From an uncultured OM182 clade bacterium (lineage in GTDB: Bacteria; Pseudomonadota; Gammaproteobacteria; Pseudomonadales; Azotimanducaceae), in NCBI GenBank assembly GCA_905182025.1, contig CAJJAA010000028.1, positions 31,366 to 95,365 on the forward strand: 64,000 nucleotides of DNA, written 5' to 3'. The stretch's first letter is position 1. Each line of letters starts with the position of its first letter. Shown in pieces: positions 52,485-62,724 of this stretch. The translations under genes were made by a program, and so were the position numbers. The notes below the pieces were generated by a model that was not told the DNA's origin, did no database searches, and saw nothing but the letters and a program-made list of their open reading frames with translations.

Positions 52485-52970
52485 ATGGCACCCGTGCTTT
52501 CCAGTCTAGAAAGTGATTACGAAGCCGTCAAAGCGCTGGTGTTTAAGGCATTGATCGTTATTCGTTCTGATCACTTTGAAGATTACTTCGATTTATTCGC
52601 CGCTGATGCAGTCTGGATGATGCCTTCCAGTAATAAAGATGTATCACTCGAAGAAGCGAAAGGTTTCTACGGGTTTACCCGCAATTTTTGGTTTGATCAG
52701 CAAACAAACATCGAAGAACTTGTGGTTTCCGAAGACATGGCGTTTGTACGGGTCAGTTTCGACGGATATCTGCGCTCTAAAAAGAACGCTTCGGTGGCAC
52801 CACTTCGATCTGTCAGTCGTCATATTTGGATATTGCGACGACAGGCAGACAACAATTGGTTGATCACGCGTGACATCTGGAATAACCCTAAGAGTGCGGG
52901 CCAATCTGATTCTGTCATTAAAACCTCTTCACAAAGAAGTTTTGCCAACAAACCTCAGCGCGCTAAATAG
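52485..52970 (+). CDS. SnoaL-like/NTF2-fold protein
   Basis: This 161-residue NTF2-superfamily protein resembles DUF4440/SnoaL-type proteins: LESDYEAVKALVFKALIVIRSDHFEDYFDLFAADAVWMMPSS, then DMAFVRVSFDGYLRSK and HIWILRRQADNNWLITRDIWN. Such cone-shaped folds include cyclases, dehydratases and small ring-hydroxylating dioxygenase beta subunits. ATG 52485 has AAAGGAAA upstream. It converges with the MFS exporter. Function unknown. Confidence 0.8.
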   Translation: MAPVLSSLESDYEAVKALVFKALIVIRSDHFEDYFDLFAADAVWMMPSSNKDVSLEEAKGFYGFTRNFWFDQQTNIEELVVSEDMAFVRVSFDGYLRSKKNASVAPLRSVSRHIWILRRQADNNWLITRDIWNNPKSAGQSDSVIKTSSQRSFANKPQRAK

Positions 52971-52984
52971 CGTTCTATTCAAAG

Positions 52985-54229
52985 CTAAATGTCAGAGCGA
53001 CCACTTAAATTGACCAGTTCTTTTTGCCCCAAAGCAATCCCGGCGAGAATACACAAATAGATTACGACGCCAATGGCGATAGCAACGGGCACACTAGTCA
53101 CTGATGCTAGCAGCCCTGCGAATAACCCTCCGAGGGGCATCAGGCTGTATGTGATGCCATGTAAACCCATCACGCGTCCTCGCAGATAATCAGGGACCTT
53201 TAACTGCATCACCGTCATAGACGTAATCATAAACATCGAGCTGAACATCGACGTCAGAGCAACGGCAATAAGTGCCAAAAGGTAAGCGATAGGGATAGTA
53301 TTTGCGAACTGAACAATGAGCATGAACAGTAGAAGGCTAAAAGCGGCGCAGGCGGCAGTCGAAAATATCACCCGACCTAAATGCTTGGACTCTTGGGCTG
53401 AGCCAATCAACAACGTACCGATTATTGAGCCAACCCCCGTTGCAGACAGCAACCAACCGTAACCTTGTTCGCTAGCGCCTATTAAGTCGGCGAGGGCCGG
53501 CATAAGCTGAATATGGGTCATGCAAAAAAACATGCTGAGGTACGAAAGTGAGATGAAAGTAAGGAACAAGCGCTCTGTGAATATGTAATTTAGACCCTCG
53601 GAGATCTGTCGCAAGGTGGAGTGGTCAGGTTTTTTGCCCGGCAGACTAATCTTAAGTCCAGCGACGACGAGAAACATCGCAACATACCCAACAGCACAAA
53701 ATAAAAAGACTAACCAGGTGTCAGTGAATGCCAGCAAAATACCGCCCAAAGCAGGCATGACCATTCTACTGCTCTGCCAAATAATTGAGTTTAAGGCAAC
53801 GGCACTGAGCATGTCTTCACGATCAATGAGTTTAGGGAAGATCGATTGTCGCGTTGGCCAATCAAAGCCTGAAATAAACGAAACGATTGCTGCGATTAAG
53901 ATGACATGCCATTGCAGCACCACATCCGTGTAATCTAGAAAAGCTAATAGCATCATCATTATCGCAACCAGCATTGACGTCGTCATCAAAACATATTTTT
54001 TGTTAAAACGATCCGCAACCGCACCGCCAAACATCGTCATCAATATTGCGGGTATTGCAGTTGCAGCGCCAAGATAACCAAGTACGACAGCAGATTGAGT
54101 GAGCTCGTAAAGTAACCAGCCCTGTGCCATTGTCTGAAGTTGCGTTGCGCCAACCGACGCGAACGAACCAGACCAGTATCGAAAGTAATTTGGGTGCCGT
54201 AGGGCGCTGAGTCTGCCGGTGAATTGGAT
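52985..54229 (-). CDS. MFS exporter (EntS-like) with likely ATC start
   Basis: This 12-helix major facilitator transporter of the drug/siderophore exporter type (AQGWLLYEL in TM1, loop GGAVADRFNKKYV) probably expels a small molecule. The first ATG (54130) would cut off the first helix, because the frame upstream encodes RLSALRHPNYFRYWSGSFAS, the usual N-terminal sequence before TM1. No ATG, GTG or TTG lies in that stretch. ATC at 54229 has AGGAGA (54241-54236) exactly six bases upstream. I therefore extend the gene to 54229 (414 residues); a base-calling error of the start codon is the alternative. Divergent from the LytTR gene. Confidence 0.83.
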   Translation of the reverse strand: MQFTGRLSALRHPNYFRYWSGSFASVGATQLQTMAQGWLLYELTQSAVVLGYLGAATAIPAILMTMFGGAVADRFNKKYVLMTTSMLVAIMMMLLAFLDYTDVVLQWHVILIAAIVSFISGFDWPTRQSIFPKLIDREDMLSAVALNSIIWQSSRMVMPALGGILLAFTDTWLVFLFCAVGYVAMFLVVAGLKISLPGKKPDHSTLRQISEGLNYIFTERLFLTFISLSYLSMFFCMTHIQLMPALADLIGASEQGYGWLLSATGVGSIIGTLLIGSAQESKHLGRVIFSTAACAAFSLLLFMLIVQFANTIPIAYLLALIAVALTSMFSSMFMITSMTVMQLKVPDYLRGRVMGLHGITYSLMPLGGLFAGLLASVTSVPVAIAIGVVIYLCILAGIALGQKELVNLSGRSDI

Positions 54230-54437
54230 AACTGTTCTCCTAAATCAAGCCCGCATAGTACACGGAAATATCATTGGCGAAATCAGTAGTTAGCTTCGTT
54301 CTACGACGTTGTCGCAAGGATATCGGTTTTGCGCCTAGCGGTCAGTCGTCGATCTGGCACAATTGCACCCGCTCTGGGACCACGACGAAATCGGATCCGT
54401 CGTTCGCTGCCTTTACGGCGATTTACGAAGCCAGCAC

Positions 54438-54878
54438 ATGTCGAAGCGCGCAGAAACAGAAAAAGAAAGTTTGCTTGGGATTATCATCGGTTTGACGGGC
54501 AAGTCTGAATCCTCTGTGACTCAGCTACTCAAAGATCACTCGGGCGCTAAATCCTATCCAGATAAAATTGCGATCAAAGGTGCGGGCGAAACCACGCTGG
54601 TGTTAATCAAAGATATTGATTGGGTTGACGCTGCAGGGGACTACATGTGTATTCATGCTAACGACATTACACATGTCATGAGAATTACCATGAAGCAGTT
54701 AGAAGGCAAATTGGATCCGACCATCTTTCAACGGGTTCATCGCAGTACGATTGTAAATTTGGACAGGGTCAGCAAGGTTTGTTCGCACATGAATAGCGAG
54801 TTTTATCTGCAATTAAATAATGGTTCGTCGGTCAAAATGAGCCGGTCATACAAAGACAAGGTGAAACATTTTCTCTAG
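54438..54878 (+). CDS. LytTR-domain DNA-binding regulator
   Basis: The C-terminal 100 residues form a LytTR domain (IAIKGAGETTLVLIKDIDWVDAAGDYMCIHA, then TIFQRVHRSTIVNLDRVSKV and LQLNNGSSVKMSRSYKDKVKHFL), which binds DNA as a direct-repeat reader. The N-terminal part (about residues 1-45, SKRAETEKESLLGIIIGL) is not a response-regulator receiver domain. The start is uncertain: ATG 54438 has no ribosome site, and the frame is open back to 54339, with TTG 54363 possible. It is divergent from the MFS exporter and could regulate it, but this is inference. Confidence 0.75.
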   Translation: MSKRAETEKESLLGIIIGLTGKSESSVTQLLKDHSGAKSYPDKIAIKGAGETTLVLIKDIDWVDAAGDYMCIHANDITHVMRITMKQLEGKLDPTIFQRVHRSTIVNLDRVSKVCSHMNSEFYLQLNNGSSVKMSRSYKDKVKHFL

Positions 54879-54910
54879 CGGTAATGGCTTTGTAAGCGTA
54901 AGTGTTCAAG

Positions 54911-55888
54911 TTAAGCCATTACCCTGAAGCCGATACTGATGTTGTAGCCAATATAGGCGAGCAAGAGCAAACCAGCCTCAAGGCGATTGATCATGCCTGT
55001 ACCTATGCCTCTGAATTTATAGCCCATAATAAATAGCAGTGCTGTCAGAGCGGCCATCACTGGAATATCATATTTGAGTACTTCGGGATCTAACGTTGAT
55101 GGCGCGATGGTTCCCGCAATACCTAAGACGATGGTTGAATTGAACATGTTGGAGCCGATGACGTTACCCAAGGCCAGTTCATCCTCGCCTTTTCGCACTG
55201 CCGCGATGGAGGAAGCAAGTTCAGGTAACGATGTGCCAACAGCGACGATTGTAAGCCCAATGATGAGGTCGCTAATGCCAAAAGACTGTGCGATTTCAAC
55301 CCCGCCCCAGACCAGTAGACGCGATGAGAGAACTAAAAATACTAACCCGATAAAGGTGTAAGTTAGTGCGAGTCGCATACTCATAGGTTGGCTGTATTCC
55401 TGTTCAACCATGTCGGCTAGATGGTCTTTCTTGACACTTAAGCCTTCATAGATAGACCAGGCTACCAGTGCCAGAAAAACGACAATCAGAATAATGCCAT
55501 CCATACGATCAAGCTCATCATCCGTATAGAAGAGGATTGCTGACAGCATTGTTATGCCCGCGAGATAAGGAAGTTCTCGAGTTAATACCTTCGAGTCGAC
55601 AATAATTGGGCTGATAAGTGCGGTTACGCCGAGGATCAATGCAATGTTGGTAATGTTTGAGCCAATAGCGTTGCCCACGGCCAAACCCGGGTTGCCTTGG
55701 TAGGAAGAGATAGCCGATATCACCATTTCAGGCATCGAACTACCGAAGCCGATGACCAACATGCCGATAAGTAAGGGTGGTAAGCCAAGACGCTTGGCCG
55801 TTGCCGCTGCCCCTTCTACAAATTTGTCAGCACTGATGACCAGCACGATTACCCCTGCAATCACTGCAAGCGTAGGCCACAACAACAT
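54911..55888 (-). CDS. Calcium/cation antiporter (YrbG/CaCA family)
   Basis: This 325-residue inner-membrane protein has the two inverted alpha-repeats of the CaCA family: VGFGSSMPEMVISA with GNAIGSNITNIALILG and VGTSLPELASSIAA with GNVIGSNMFNSTIVLG. Glu and Ser/Asn residues in these motifs coordinate the ion. It exchanges Ca2+ or another cation for Na+ or H+. ATG 55888 has AGGAATT upstream on the minus strand. Confidence 0.93.
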   Translation of the reverse strand: MLLWPTLAVIAGVIVLVISADKFVEGAAATAKRLGLPPLLIGMLVIGFGSSMPEMVISAISSYQGNPGLAVGNAIGSNITNIALILGVTALISPIIVDSKVLTRELPYLAGITMLSAILFYTDDELDRMDGIILIVVFLALVAWSIYEGLSVKKDHLADMVEQEYSQPMSMRLALTYTFIGLVFLVLSSRLLVWGGVEIAQSFGISDLIIGLTIVAVGTSLPELASSIAAVRKGEDELALGNVIGSNMFNSTIVLGIAGTIAPSTLDPEVLKYDIPVMAALTALLFIMGYKFRGIGTGMINRLEAGLLLLAYIGYNISIGFRVMA

Positions 55889-55928
55889 CTAGAGAATTCC
55901 TAGTATAAAGTAAAGTTTAATAAGTATA

Positions 55929-56780
55929 TCAGCCAACTTGATGGGATTGTGTATTGGTACTCGATGAATCATCTATCAATTGGTCCTTCTCTTGCCAGCG
56001 CTGTTGAATCCAAGATTTTGGATCCTTTATGTCGCTGACTTGGTAGTAGTCACAATGGACCACAATTTGCCTCAATCGCCCACTTAAGCATTGCCAGAAG
56101 TTTAGGCCTGCTTCAGGATATATCAAAGTGATGTCAATTATCTTGGCCTTTGGCATGTTGTGCAACATGATTTCTAATCCACCGGCTCTCGGTCTCAATA
56201 AATGTTTGTATGGAGAGTTTTGTCGCGCGTGTTTTTTCGGAGTAAAACGCGTGCCTTCAGAGAAGTTGAGCAATGCAAAGGTTTCTGTGTCGAGTTCCAT
56301 GACTGCGTCTTTCACGGATCTTATGTCTTCTTGCTTACCATCTTTTTTTTTACCTCGATGAAGTCGAGGGAAATTAAGTGCTAGACATATCCATCCGACC
56401 ACCGGCACATAGATCAATTCCCGTTTAATAAGAAACTTTAGCAGCGGACCATTTGACACGATGAGGGCTTGAACAATGAGAATGTCGAACCACGACTGAT
56501 GGTTGCTTAACACAAGATACTGTTCGCCATTCTGCAACGGCTGTAAGCCTTGGTAATCAATATCTATTTTCAGCACATGGGTGAGCAGCCAAGTATCTAG
56601 CTTCACGGCGCAGCGGTAGGAAAAATCGACGACTTTAGTTGTGACGCTTGTGATTTTTGGGCGTGGTAAGAGCCAGTTCACCAGCGCGCAGAGAACTAGG
56701 CCTGGAATCCAGAACAACAGATTAAGGGTAACGGCACCGAGAACAACGGTACTGACCAGATGTCTGTAGATTTGGGTCAA
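55929..56780 (-). CDS. 1-acyl-glycerol-3-phosphate acyltransferase-like protein (YihG type)
   Basis: This 283-residue membrane acyltransferase has NHQSWFDILI (NHxxxxD catalytic block 1) and NFSEGTRFTPKKH (FPEGTR block 3), with an N-terminal membrane helix LVSTVVLGAVTLNLLFWIPGLVL. It acylates a lyso-phospholipid intermediate. The start is TTG 56780 with AGGTGGG close upstream. E. coli YihG is the nearest named relative by general pattern. Confidence 0.87.
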   Translation of the reverse strand: MTQIYRHLVSTVVLGAVTLNLLFWIPGLVLCALVNWLLPRPKITSVTTKVVDFSYRCAVKLDTWLLTHVLKIDIDYQGLQPLQNGEQYLVLSNHQSWFDILIVQALIVSNGPLLKFLIKRELIYVPVVGWICLALNFPRLHRGKKKDGKQEDIRSVKDAVMELDTETFALLNFSEGTRFTPKKHARQNSPYKHLLRPRAGGLEIMLHNMPKAKIIDITLIYPEAGLNFWQCLSGRLRQIVVHCDYYQVSDIKDPKSWIQQRWQEKDQLIDDSSSTNTQSHQVG

Positions 56781-56977
56781 AACCCACCTGTCTTTTTTTG
56801 GTCTGTAATACTGTCAGACTAATACAGTTGTTTGTATCGGGTAGTTTGAATTACCACCCAGTGACAATTAGTTACATCGAAGTAACGTGGCGTGACGCTG
56901 TTTGATAGACTACAGTTACGCATCAATTGAGAGTACAGCTTTGTTAATACGCGTACTTTTTTGAGTAAAGGGAAAAA

Positions 56978-57541
56978 ATGATGGTTCTGTACGGCTTGAG
57001 AATTTTTTGTCATTTATCGCGCTTTCGTCGCAGTATTCGCCTTTCAGCATTGCTTTTGTTTGGGTTGCTTGGTGTCAGTGCGTCTGCGGAATCGAGTCGC
57101 GATGACGTTAAGGGTATGTGGGCGTCACCGGGTTCGATTTTCCAAATTACGGAACAGGCAGGTCGCCTTCAGGGCGAAATCATTGTGATTAAGGATGCTG
57201 TCTACACTGGCGAAGAAGATCCGGAGAGGGCAGGTATGGTGCGACGGGATGATAATAATCCGGAGGAATCTCTTCGGCAACGCACCCTTGTTGGTATCGA
57301 TATGTTCTCTGACTATCAATACCAGGGCGGCCAATGGCAGGGATCGATTTATGATCCTGAATCCGGTAATACCTATCAAAGTAAAATGAAATTGAAAAAA
57401 GGCAATTTGGAAATTCGAGGCTATATTGGCATGCCAATGTTTGGTCGAACCGCTGTTTTCAGACCTGTTTCAAGTTGTGAGACCTTCATTACTGAGCTAC
57501 TAGCCCAGATTGATCAACAAGCGAGTTGCAGTGCAGACTAG
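56978..57541 (+). CDS. DUF2147 family secreted protein
   Basis: This 187-residue exported protein has a signal peptide near residue 20-38 (SALLLFGLLGVSASAESS) and the DUF2147 pattern GMWASPGSIFQI, IYDPESGNTYQSKMKL and LEIRGYIGMPMFGRTAVF. DUF2147 proteins are uncharacterised beta-rich proteins. The long basic region before the hydrophobic core (20 residues) is unusual. ATG 56978 or 56981 after AAAGGG. The PQQ dehydrogenase follows 52 bases later and may share a transcript. Confidence 0.85.
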   Translation: MMVLYGLRIFCHLSRFRRSIRLSALLLFGLLGVSASAESSRDDVKGMWASPGSIFQITEQAGRLQGEIIVIKDAVYTGEEDPERAGMVRRDDNNPEESLRQRTLVGIDMFSDYQYQGGQWQGSIYDPESGNTYQSKMKLKKGNLEIRGYIGMPMFGRTAVFRPVSSCETFITELLAQIDQQASCSAD

Positions 57542-57593
57542 CGACTAGCAAGTCCCTATACTGAGCCTAGATTATCTCATTAGGGTTGGTATT

Positions 57594-59744
57594 GTGCATC
57601 GGTTATTCAGCTTTATTCTGTTTGTCATCTTTATCCCTTTGAGCTTTGGCAGCGAAGATCAACAACGTCTTATTAATGCCGACGCGGACAAGGCAAATTG
57701 GCTATCTCACGGTCGAACCTACTCAGAGAACAGACAATCACCCCTCGAACAGATTACCGCTGACAATGTTTCGTCGCTAGGGCTTGCCTGGTATTTCGAT
57801 ACGGGTACGCATCGTGGTCTGGAAGCCTCTCCCATTGTCGTCGATGGCATCATCTACACGACGGGTTCTTGGAGCAAGGTCTTTGCTAATAACGGCGTTA
57901 CCGGTGAATTACTGTGGTCCTTTGACCCGCAGGTACCCAAAGCCTGGGCTATAAACGCTTGTTGTGATGTTGTTAATCGCGGTGTCGCTGTGATCGGTGA
58001 TCAGTTGTTCGTTGGTACCATTGATGGACGTTTGATTGCATTAGATCGTTTAACTGGTGAGGTGATCTGGGATCAGCTCACCATCGACAATACTAAGCCC
58101 TACACGATTACTGGCGCACCACGCGTTGTAAATGACACGGTGATCATTGGTAATGGCGGAGCAGAATACGGTGTGCGTGGTTATGTTTCTGCCTACGACG
58201 TCAAAGACGGTAGTATGCGCTGGCGATTTTATACCGTGCCAGGTAACCCAGCCCTGCCACATGAATCCGCCGCGATGGCGATGGCTGCAAAAACCTGGAC
58301 AGGGGATGTTTTTTGGCAAGTCGGTGGTGGCGGTACGGTTTGGGATTCGATGGCATACGACCCGGACCTCGATCTACTCTATATTGGTGTTGGCAATGGT
58401 TCGCCCTGGAATCGCTACATTCGTAGCCCCGGTGGCGGCGATAATCTGTTTCTATCTTCTATTGTTGCCTTGAATGCAACGACAGGTGAATACGTTTGGC
58501 ACTATCAAACCACACCCGCCGATAATTGGGATTACACGGCTACTCAACACATTGTCTTGGCGGATATCGAGCTTCGTGGCGAAAAACGAAAGGTCTTGAT
58601 GCAAGCACCGAAAAACGGGTTCTTCTATGTCATGGATAGAACCAATGGTGAGCTGATTTCTGCACAGAACTACGTGCCGATATCTTGGGCGAGCCATGTA
58701 GATATTGAAACAGGTCGACCGGTTGAAACAGAAAACGCAGATTATCGCGGCGACCCGCAAATTACCAAACCGGCGCCCTTTGGCGGACACAATTGGCAAC
58801 CTATGGCATTTAATGACAACACCGGTTTGATGTATATCCCGGCCATGGAAAACTTGTCAGTTTATAATACGCCGCAAGAATTCGAATACCTGCCCGGTGG
58901 ACATTGGAATACTGGTCAGGATGACAAGGCGGCCGGCGATAGCCCCTTTGCGCAAATGGATGCGAGTATGTTGGGGCCGGTTCTAAAACATTTAATGCGT
59001 GGTCGTGTTATCGCCTGGGATCCTGTCAAGCAGCAGGAAGCTTGGCGCATCGAACATGAAACGATGTGGAATGGTGGTTTACTGACGACGAAGTCGGACC
59101 TGTTGTTCCAGGGTAACGGCACCGGCGAGTTTGTTGCGTACGATGCAACAAATGGTGAACGACTTTGGGATCATTATGTGGGCAACGGTATTATTGCGCC
59201 ACCGGTAAGCTACGAGGTCGACGGCGAGCAATATATTGCGGTGATGGCCGGTTGGGGTGGTGCCGTAGGTTTGGTCTTTGCTCAACCTGAAGCCATTGGC
59301 GGTGGGCCTGGACGGCTTTTAGTTTACAAGCTGAATGGCGACACGCAGTTACCTGTTGAGCCAATCGTTAGACCATTGCCACAGCCACCGGCAGTAACTG
59401 GTGATGAAGCCGCCGTTGCCAATGGCCAAGTATTGTACTTGCAGCATTGTATGCGTTGTCATGGCATCGGCGCAGCATCGAATGGCGTTATAGCAGATCT
59501 TCGGTATATGTCCCAAGGCAGTCACGATATGTTTGATGAGATTGTGCGTGGCGGTATTTTTAGTCCGCTAGGCATGGTCAGTTTCGCCGATGTATTAGAT
59601 GAGCAGCAGGCGAAAGATGTGCATCAGTACATTATCGCGATGGCGAATAGTAAATGGGAACACGATCAATCGCCGGCTTGGGTTCGGGACACAAAAGACT
59701 GGCTGTTCGACAAGGTAGGTGCTGCAGCTGCGCTCTTTATGTAA
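57594..59744 (+). CDS. PQQ-dependent alcohol dehydrogenase with C-terminal haem c (type II quinohaemoprotein)
   Basis: This 716-residue periplasmic dehydrogenase has a signal peptide (residues 1-19), a PQQ beta-propeller, the vicinal disulfide Cys123-Cys124 in INACCDVVNRG, the catalytic Asp313 in DNWDYTATQ, and a C-terminal cytochrome c domain with CMRCH at 619-623. The residue two after the Asp is Thr, not the Asp of lanthanide-type XoxF/ExaF, so calcium is the expected metal. It oxidises alcohols and passes electrons to cytochromes or copper proteins. GTG 57594 has AGGG eight bases upstream. No PQQ synthesis genes are present. Confidence 0.93.
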   Translation: MHRLFSFILFVIFIPLSFGSEDQQRLINADADKANWLSHGRTYSENRQSPLEQITADNVSSLGLAWYFDTGTHRGLEASPIVVDGIIYTTGSWSKVFANNGVTGELLWSFDPQVPKAWAINACCDVVNRGVAVIGDQLFVGTIDGRLIALDRLTGEVIWDQLTIDNTKPYTITGAPRVVNDTVIIGNGGAEYGVRGYVSAYDVKDGSMRWRFYTVPGNPALPHESAAMAMAAKTWTGDVFWQVGGGGTVWDSMAYDPDLDLLYIGVGNGSPWNRYIRSPGGGDNLFLSSIVALNATTGEYVWHYQTTPADNWDYTATQHIVLADIELRGEKRKVLMQAPKNGFFYVMDRTNGELISAQNYVPISWASHVDIETGRPVETENADYRGDPQITKPAPFGGHNWQPMAFNDNTGLMYIPAMENLSVYNTPQEFEYLPGGHWNTGQDDKAAGDSPFAQMDASMLGPVLKHLMRGRVIAWDPVKQQEAWRIEHETMWNGGLLTTKSDLLFQGNGTGEFVAYDATNGERLWDHYVGNGIIAPPVSYEVDGEQYIAVMAGWGGAVGLVFAQPEAIGGGPGRLLVYKLNGDTQLPVEPIVRPLPQPPAVTGDEAAVANGQVLYLQHCMRCHGIGAASNGVIADLRYMSQGSHDMFDEIVRGGIFSPLGMVSFADVLDEQQAKDVHQYIIAMANSKWEHDQSPAWVRDTKDWLFDKVGAAAALFM

Positions 59745-59752
59745 CGATTAAA

Positions 59753-59814
59753 AAACGCGGCTAGCCCAACGCTCGGAGGAATCTCCTGCGAGTCAGTGTC
59801 TACCAGCCGCGTTT
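59753..59814. terminator. Long hairpin between convergent PQQ-ADH and recQ
   Basis: AAACGCGGCT (59753-59762) pairs with AGCCGCGTTT (59805-59814), enclosing a second stem (CTCG/CGAG and AGGA/TCCT with loop ATC). A bidirectional branched terminator or mRNA end is the likely role. Confidence 0.65.
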
Positions 59815-59816
59815 GC

Positions 59817-61631
59817 TTAGCCGTTTATGATCTTCAGAAAAGTTTCACCATACTTGTCGCGCTTTCGCTCACCCACACCCGGTAGCCTTGAAAATGCATC
59901 CAGCGTCGAAGGCATGTCCTCTGCCATTGCCTGCAGCGTCTTGTCATGAAAGATGACGTAGGGCGGAACCCCTTGTTCTTCTGCGAGGGTGCGTCGAGTT
60001 TCCCGCAGCGCTTCCCATAGGGTCACATCAATATCGTCGGGCAGGGGTGTTTTGGTTAGTTTCTTCGCAGTGCTTTTTGATGACTTGTCAATGATGTCGC
60101 GGCGAAGTTGAATCGTTTCTTCACCACGTAGTAAACCTCGACACTTTTCTTCTAAGACTATCGCGCCAAATTTGTCTGCGTCCGCACGTAAAAACCCACG
60201 CGCCAACAGCTGCCGGTAGACGGACTTCCATTCCTCCGACACGATCTCTTTGCCTATGCCGAAGACACCGAGTTGATGATGATCGAATTGGATGACTCTG
60301 TCGTTTTCAACGCCACGAAGAACATCCGTTAGGTGATTTACGCCGAATCTTTGCCCAGTGCGATACACTGCGCTCAATGCTTTTTGTACGCTAAGGCTGC
60401 CATCCCAGGTTTCCGGTGGATTCAGGCAGGTGTCGCAGTTGCCGCAGGTAGCCGGAGAGTCTTCGTCAAAGTAAGTCAGCAGCGCATGCCGCCTGCAGGT
60501 GGTAATTTCACAGAAGCCAAGCATGGCATTTAGTTTGAGACGTTCCAGTTGCTTGAATTCTTCCGAGCCCTCCGACTTATCCATCATCTGACCAAGTTTT
60601 GCTACATCTTGAAGTCCATAGACCATCCAGGCATCTGCGGGTTCTCCGTCTCTACCTGCGCGGCCGGTTTCTTGATAGTAGGCTTCTAGGGTTTTGGGTA
60701 AATCTAGGTGAACAACAAATCTAACATCGGGTTTATCAATGCCCATGCCAAAAGCGATGGTTGCAACGATAATGACTCCTTCTTCCTTCAGGAAGCGCGA
60801 TTGGTGTTTCGCTCTGACATCAGAATCCAGACCGGCGTGATAGGGGAGAGCCTTGAAACCTTTTTGGCCTAGCCATTCCGCCGTCTGTTCTGTCTTTTTC
60901 CTTGATAGGCAATACACAATGCCCGCATGATTTTCGTGCTCTGTTTGTAAAAAACTGAGTAACTGACTCTTGGGCGTTTGTTTCAGAGCAATCCGGTATC
61001 GAATGTTTGGCCGATCGAAGCCAGCAATAAACTGACGTGCGTCGCCTAGTTCCAGTTTCGAGACAATTTCCGCCTGGGTCCGCGCATCAGCTGTGGCGGT
61101 GAGTGCAACGCGAGGAACATCAGGGAATACCTCATGCAGAATATTGAGCTGAATATAGTCCGGTCTGAAGTCATGACCCCATTGCGATACACAATGGGCT
61201 TCATCGATTGCGAACAAGCCAATATCCGCGTCCTGCAATAGAGCCAGCGTGCGCGGTTGATTGAGCCGTTCCGGCGCGATGTATAAAAGGTCGATTTCAC
61301 CTGCAAGTAAGTCGGCTTCAATTTCAGCGACCCGCCTAGCATCAAGCGTTGAGTTCAAAAACTCAGCGCGCACGCCGTTTAGTCGTAGTGCTTCAACCTG
61401 GTTTTGCATCAGTGCAATCAGCGGCGAAATGACAACACCGCAACCTTGGCGTACCAAGGCTGGAATTTGGTAACACAGTGATTTACCACCACCGGTTGGC
61501 ATCAATACCAGCGCATCGCCACCATTGATGAGAACATCGATAATGTCTTGCTGTGGACCGCGAAATGAATCGTATCCAAACGTGTCTTTTAATATTTTTA
61601 GTGCAGTTGTTGCAGCGACGGATTCAGGCAA
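59817..61631 (-). CDS. recQ: ATP-dependent DNA helicase RecQ
   Basis: This 604-residue RecQ helicase has Walker [15 protein letters not shown], the DEAH box [19 protein letters not shown], the Zn cysteines [10 protein letters not shown]...CGNCDTC, and the HRDC-like tail [22 protein letters not shown]. It unwinds DNA 3'-5' and acts in recombination repair. TTG 61631 gives the usual N-terminus ([20 protein letters not shown]); in-frame TTG 61679 would add residues inside the neighbouring CoA-transferase. The start overlaps the CoA-transferase stop by eight bases. Confidence 0.93.
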   Translation of the reverse strand: MPESVAATTALKILKDTFGYDSFRGPQQDIIDVLINGGDALVLMPTGGGKSLCYQIPALVRQGCGVVISPLIALMQNQVEALRLNGVRAEFLNSTLDARRVAEIEADLLAGEIDLLYIAPERLNQPRTLALLQDADIGLFAIDEAHCVSQWGHDFRPDYIQLNILHEVFPDVPRVALTATADARTQAEIVSKLELGDARQFIAGFDRPNIRYRIALKQTPKSQLLSFLQTEHENHAGIVYCLSRKKTEQTAEWLGQKGFKALPYHAGLDSDVRAKHQSRFLKEEGVIIVATIAFGMGIDKPDVRFVVHLDLPKTLEAYYQETGRAGRDGEPADAWMVYGLQDVAKLGQMMDKSEGSEEFKQLERLKLNAMLGFCEITTCRRHALLTYFDEDSPATCGNCDTCLNPPETWDGSLSVQKALSAVYRTGQRFGVNHLTDVLRGVENDRVIQFDHHQLGVFGIGKEIVSEEWKSVYRQLLARGFLRADADKFGAIVLEEKCRGLLRGEETIQLRRDIIDKSSKSTAKKLTKTPLPDDIDVTLWEALRETRRTLAEEQGVPPYVIFHDKTLQAMAEDMPSTLDAFSRLPGVGERKRDKYGETFLKIING

Positions 61632-62724
61632 TTGCGCCTGCCCGTGCAAGGTCTTGCAGTTGCGGCATGTCGTAGCCAAGTTCCATAAGAATTTCCACTG
61701 TATGTTGTCCTAAATCGGGTGAAGGAAGATGTTCGGGATGTTTTGTTTTACTAAATCGCATTGGTGCTCTTGGATGAATCATGGGGCCTGCACGTGGGTG
61801 TTCAAATTCTTCGAGTGTCCCCAAGGCTGCTATTTGAGGGTCACTCAAAACATCTTCTCGTCGATTCGCCCTTGATATCGGTATTTCATTCTGGGCAAAT
61901 AAGTCGATCAGTTGCTCAGTCGAATAGTCTGATGTGTCTGCACCTAAACGATGAGAGACAATTGCCCCATCGTTTGCCTGATTAATCTCATACATGTCAG
62001 CCAAGTCACCCGCATAGTCGACACCATCACCTTTGAAAGCGTAGTTCCACATCAGGTCTGGCCAATTAAAATACAGAGCAGCGTCTAACATCGCTAGTTG
62101 TAGATGTTGTCCGCCTGCGCCGCGCTCTCGGGCGAACAGCGCTGCGGTAATACCTTGTGCGGCGGTAAGCGATGTCACCTTGTCGTAGATGATGGTCCGC
62201 ACCATCGATAGATCACTATGGGCAGACGCGCTTTCAGATGAATGATCAGATTGGGCATCTAACACGCCACTGATACCCTGAATGACATAGTCATAGACTT
62301 TTTGGCCAGCGTAGGGGCCCACCTCACCCATACCATTGATCGAGGCGTAGATCAGCTCTGGATTAATGGCATGAAGATCATCAAAGCCTAGGCCTAGCTG
62401 GTCCAGCTTGCCCGGTCGATAGTTTTGTAACAGTACATCGGCACTTTGTGCCAGTTGCTTGACCAGTTCTTGGCCTTTTGGGTGCTTGATGTTTATCGCG
62501 ATGGATTTTTTATTCCGGTTGATCATCGAGAAAATCGCGCTAATACCATTTCTGCTGGCGCCTAGACCACGCACACCATCACCCCAACCCGGTGGTTCTA
62601 CCTTAATGACGTCTGCACCTTGATCTGCAAGCATCACGGCCGCCATCGGGCCAGATACAACCGCAGATAGGTCGAGTATCTTGACGCCAGACAAAGGGCC
62701 TTGGCTTTTTTGTTCGTTATCCAT
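61624..62724 (-). CDS. CaiB/BaiF family CoA-transferase, third copy
   Basis: This 366-residue family III CoA-transferase is short of the usual 390-400 and has [25 protein letters not shown] at the N-terminus and catalytic Asp145 in VYDYVIQG. It belongs to the alpha-methylacyl-CoA racemase/CoA-transferase-like branch by N-terminal pattern. It is transcribed before recQ, with an eight-base overlap, so these unrelated functions share a transcript. It is divergent from the Baeyer-Villiger monooxygenase. Confidence 0.9.
   Translation of the reverse strand: MDNEQKSQGPLSGVKILDLSAVVSGPMAAVMLADQGADVIKVEPPGWGDGVRGLGASRNGISAIFSMINRNKKSIAINIKHPKGQELVKQLAQSADVLLQNYRPGKLDQLGLGFDDLHAINPELIYASINGMGEVGPYAGQKVYDYVIQGISGVLDAQSDHSSESASAHSDLSMVRTIIYDKVTSLTAAQGITAALFARERGAGGQHLQLAMLDAALYFNWPDLMWNYAFKGDGVDYAGDLADMYEINQANDGAIVSHRLGADTSDYSTEQLIDLFAQNEIPISRANRREDVLSDPQIAALGTLEEFEHPRAGPMIHPRAPMRFSKTKHPEHLPSPDLGQHTVEILMELGYDMPQLQDLARAGAIA

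Noticed and set aside
57594..59744. Lanthanide-dependent (XoxF/ExaF-like) PQQ dehydrogenase
   Set aside because: The residue two after the catalytic Asp is Thr (WDYT), not the extra Asp required for lanthanide coordination; the haem-c-containing type II calcium enzyme fits.
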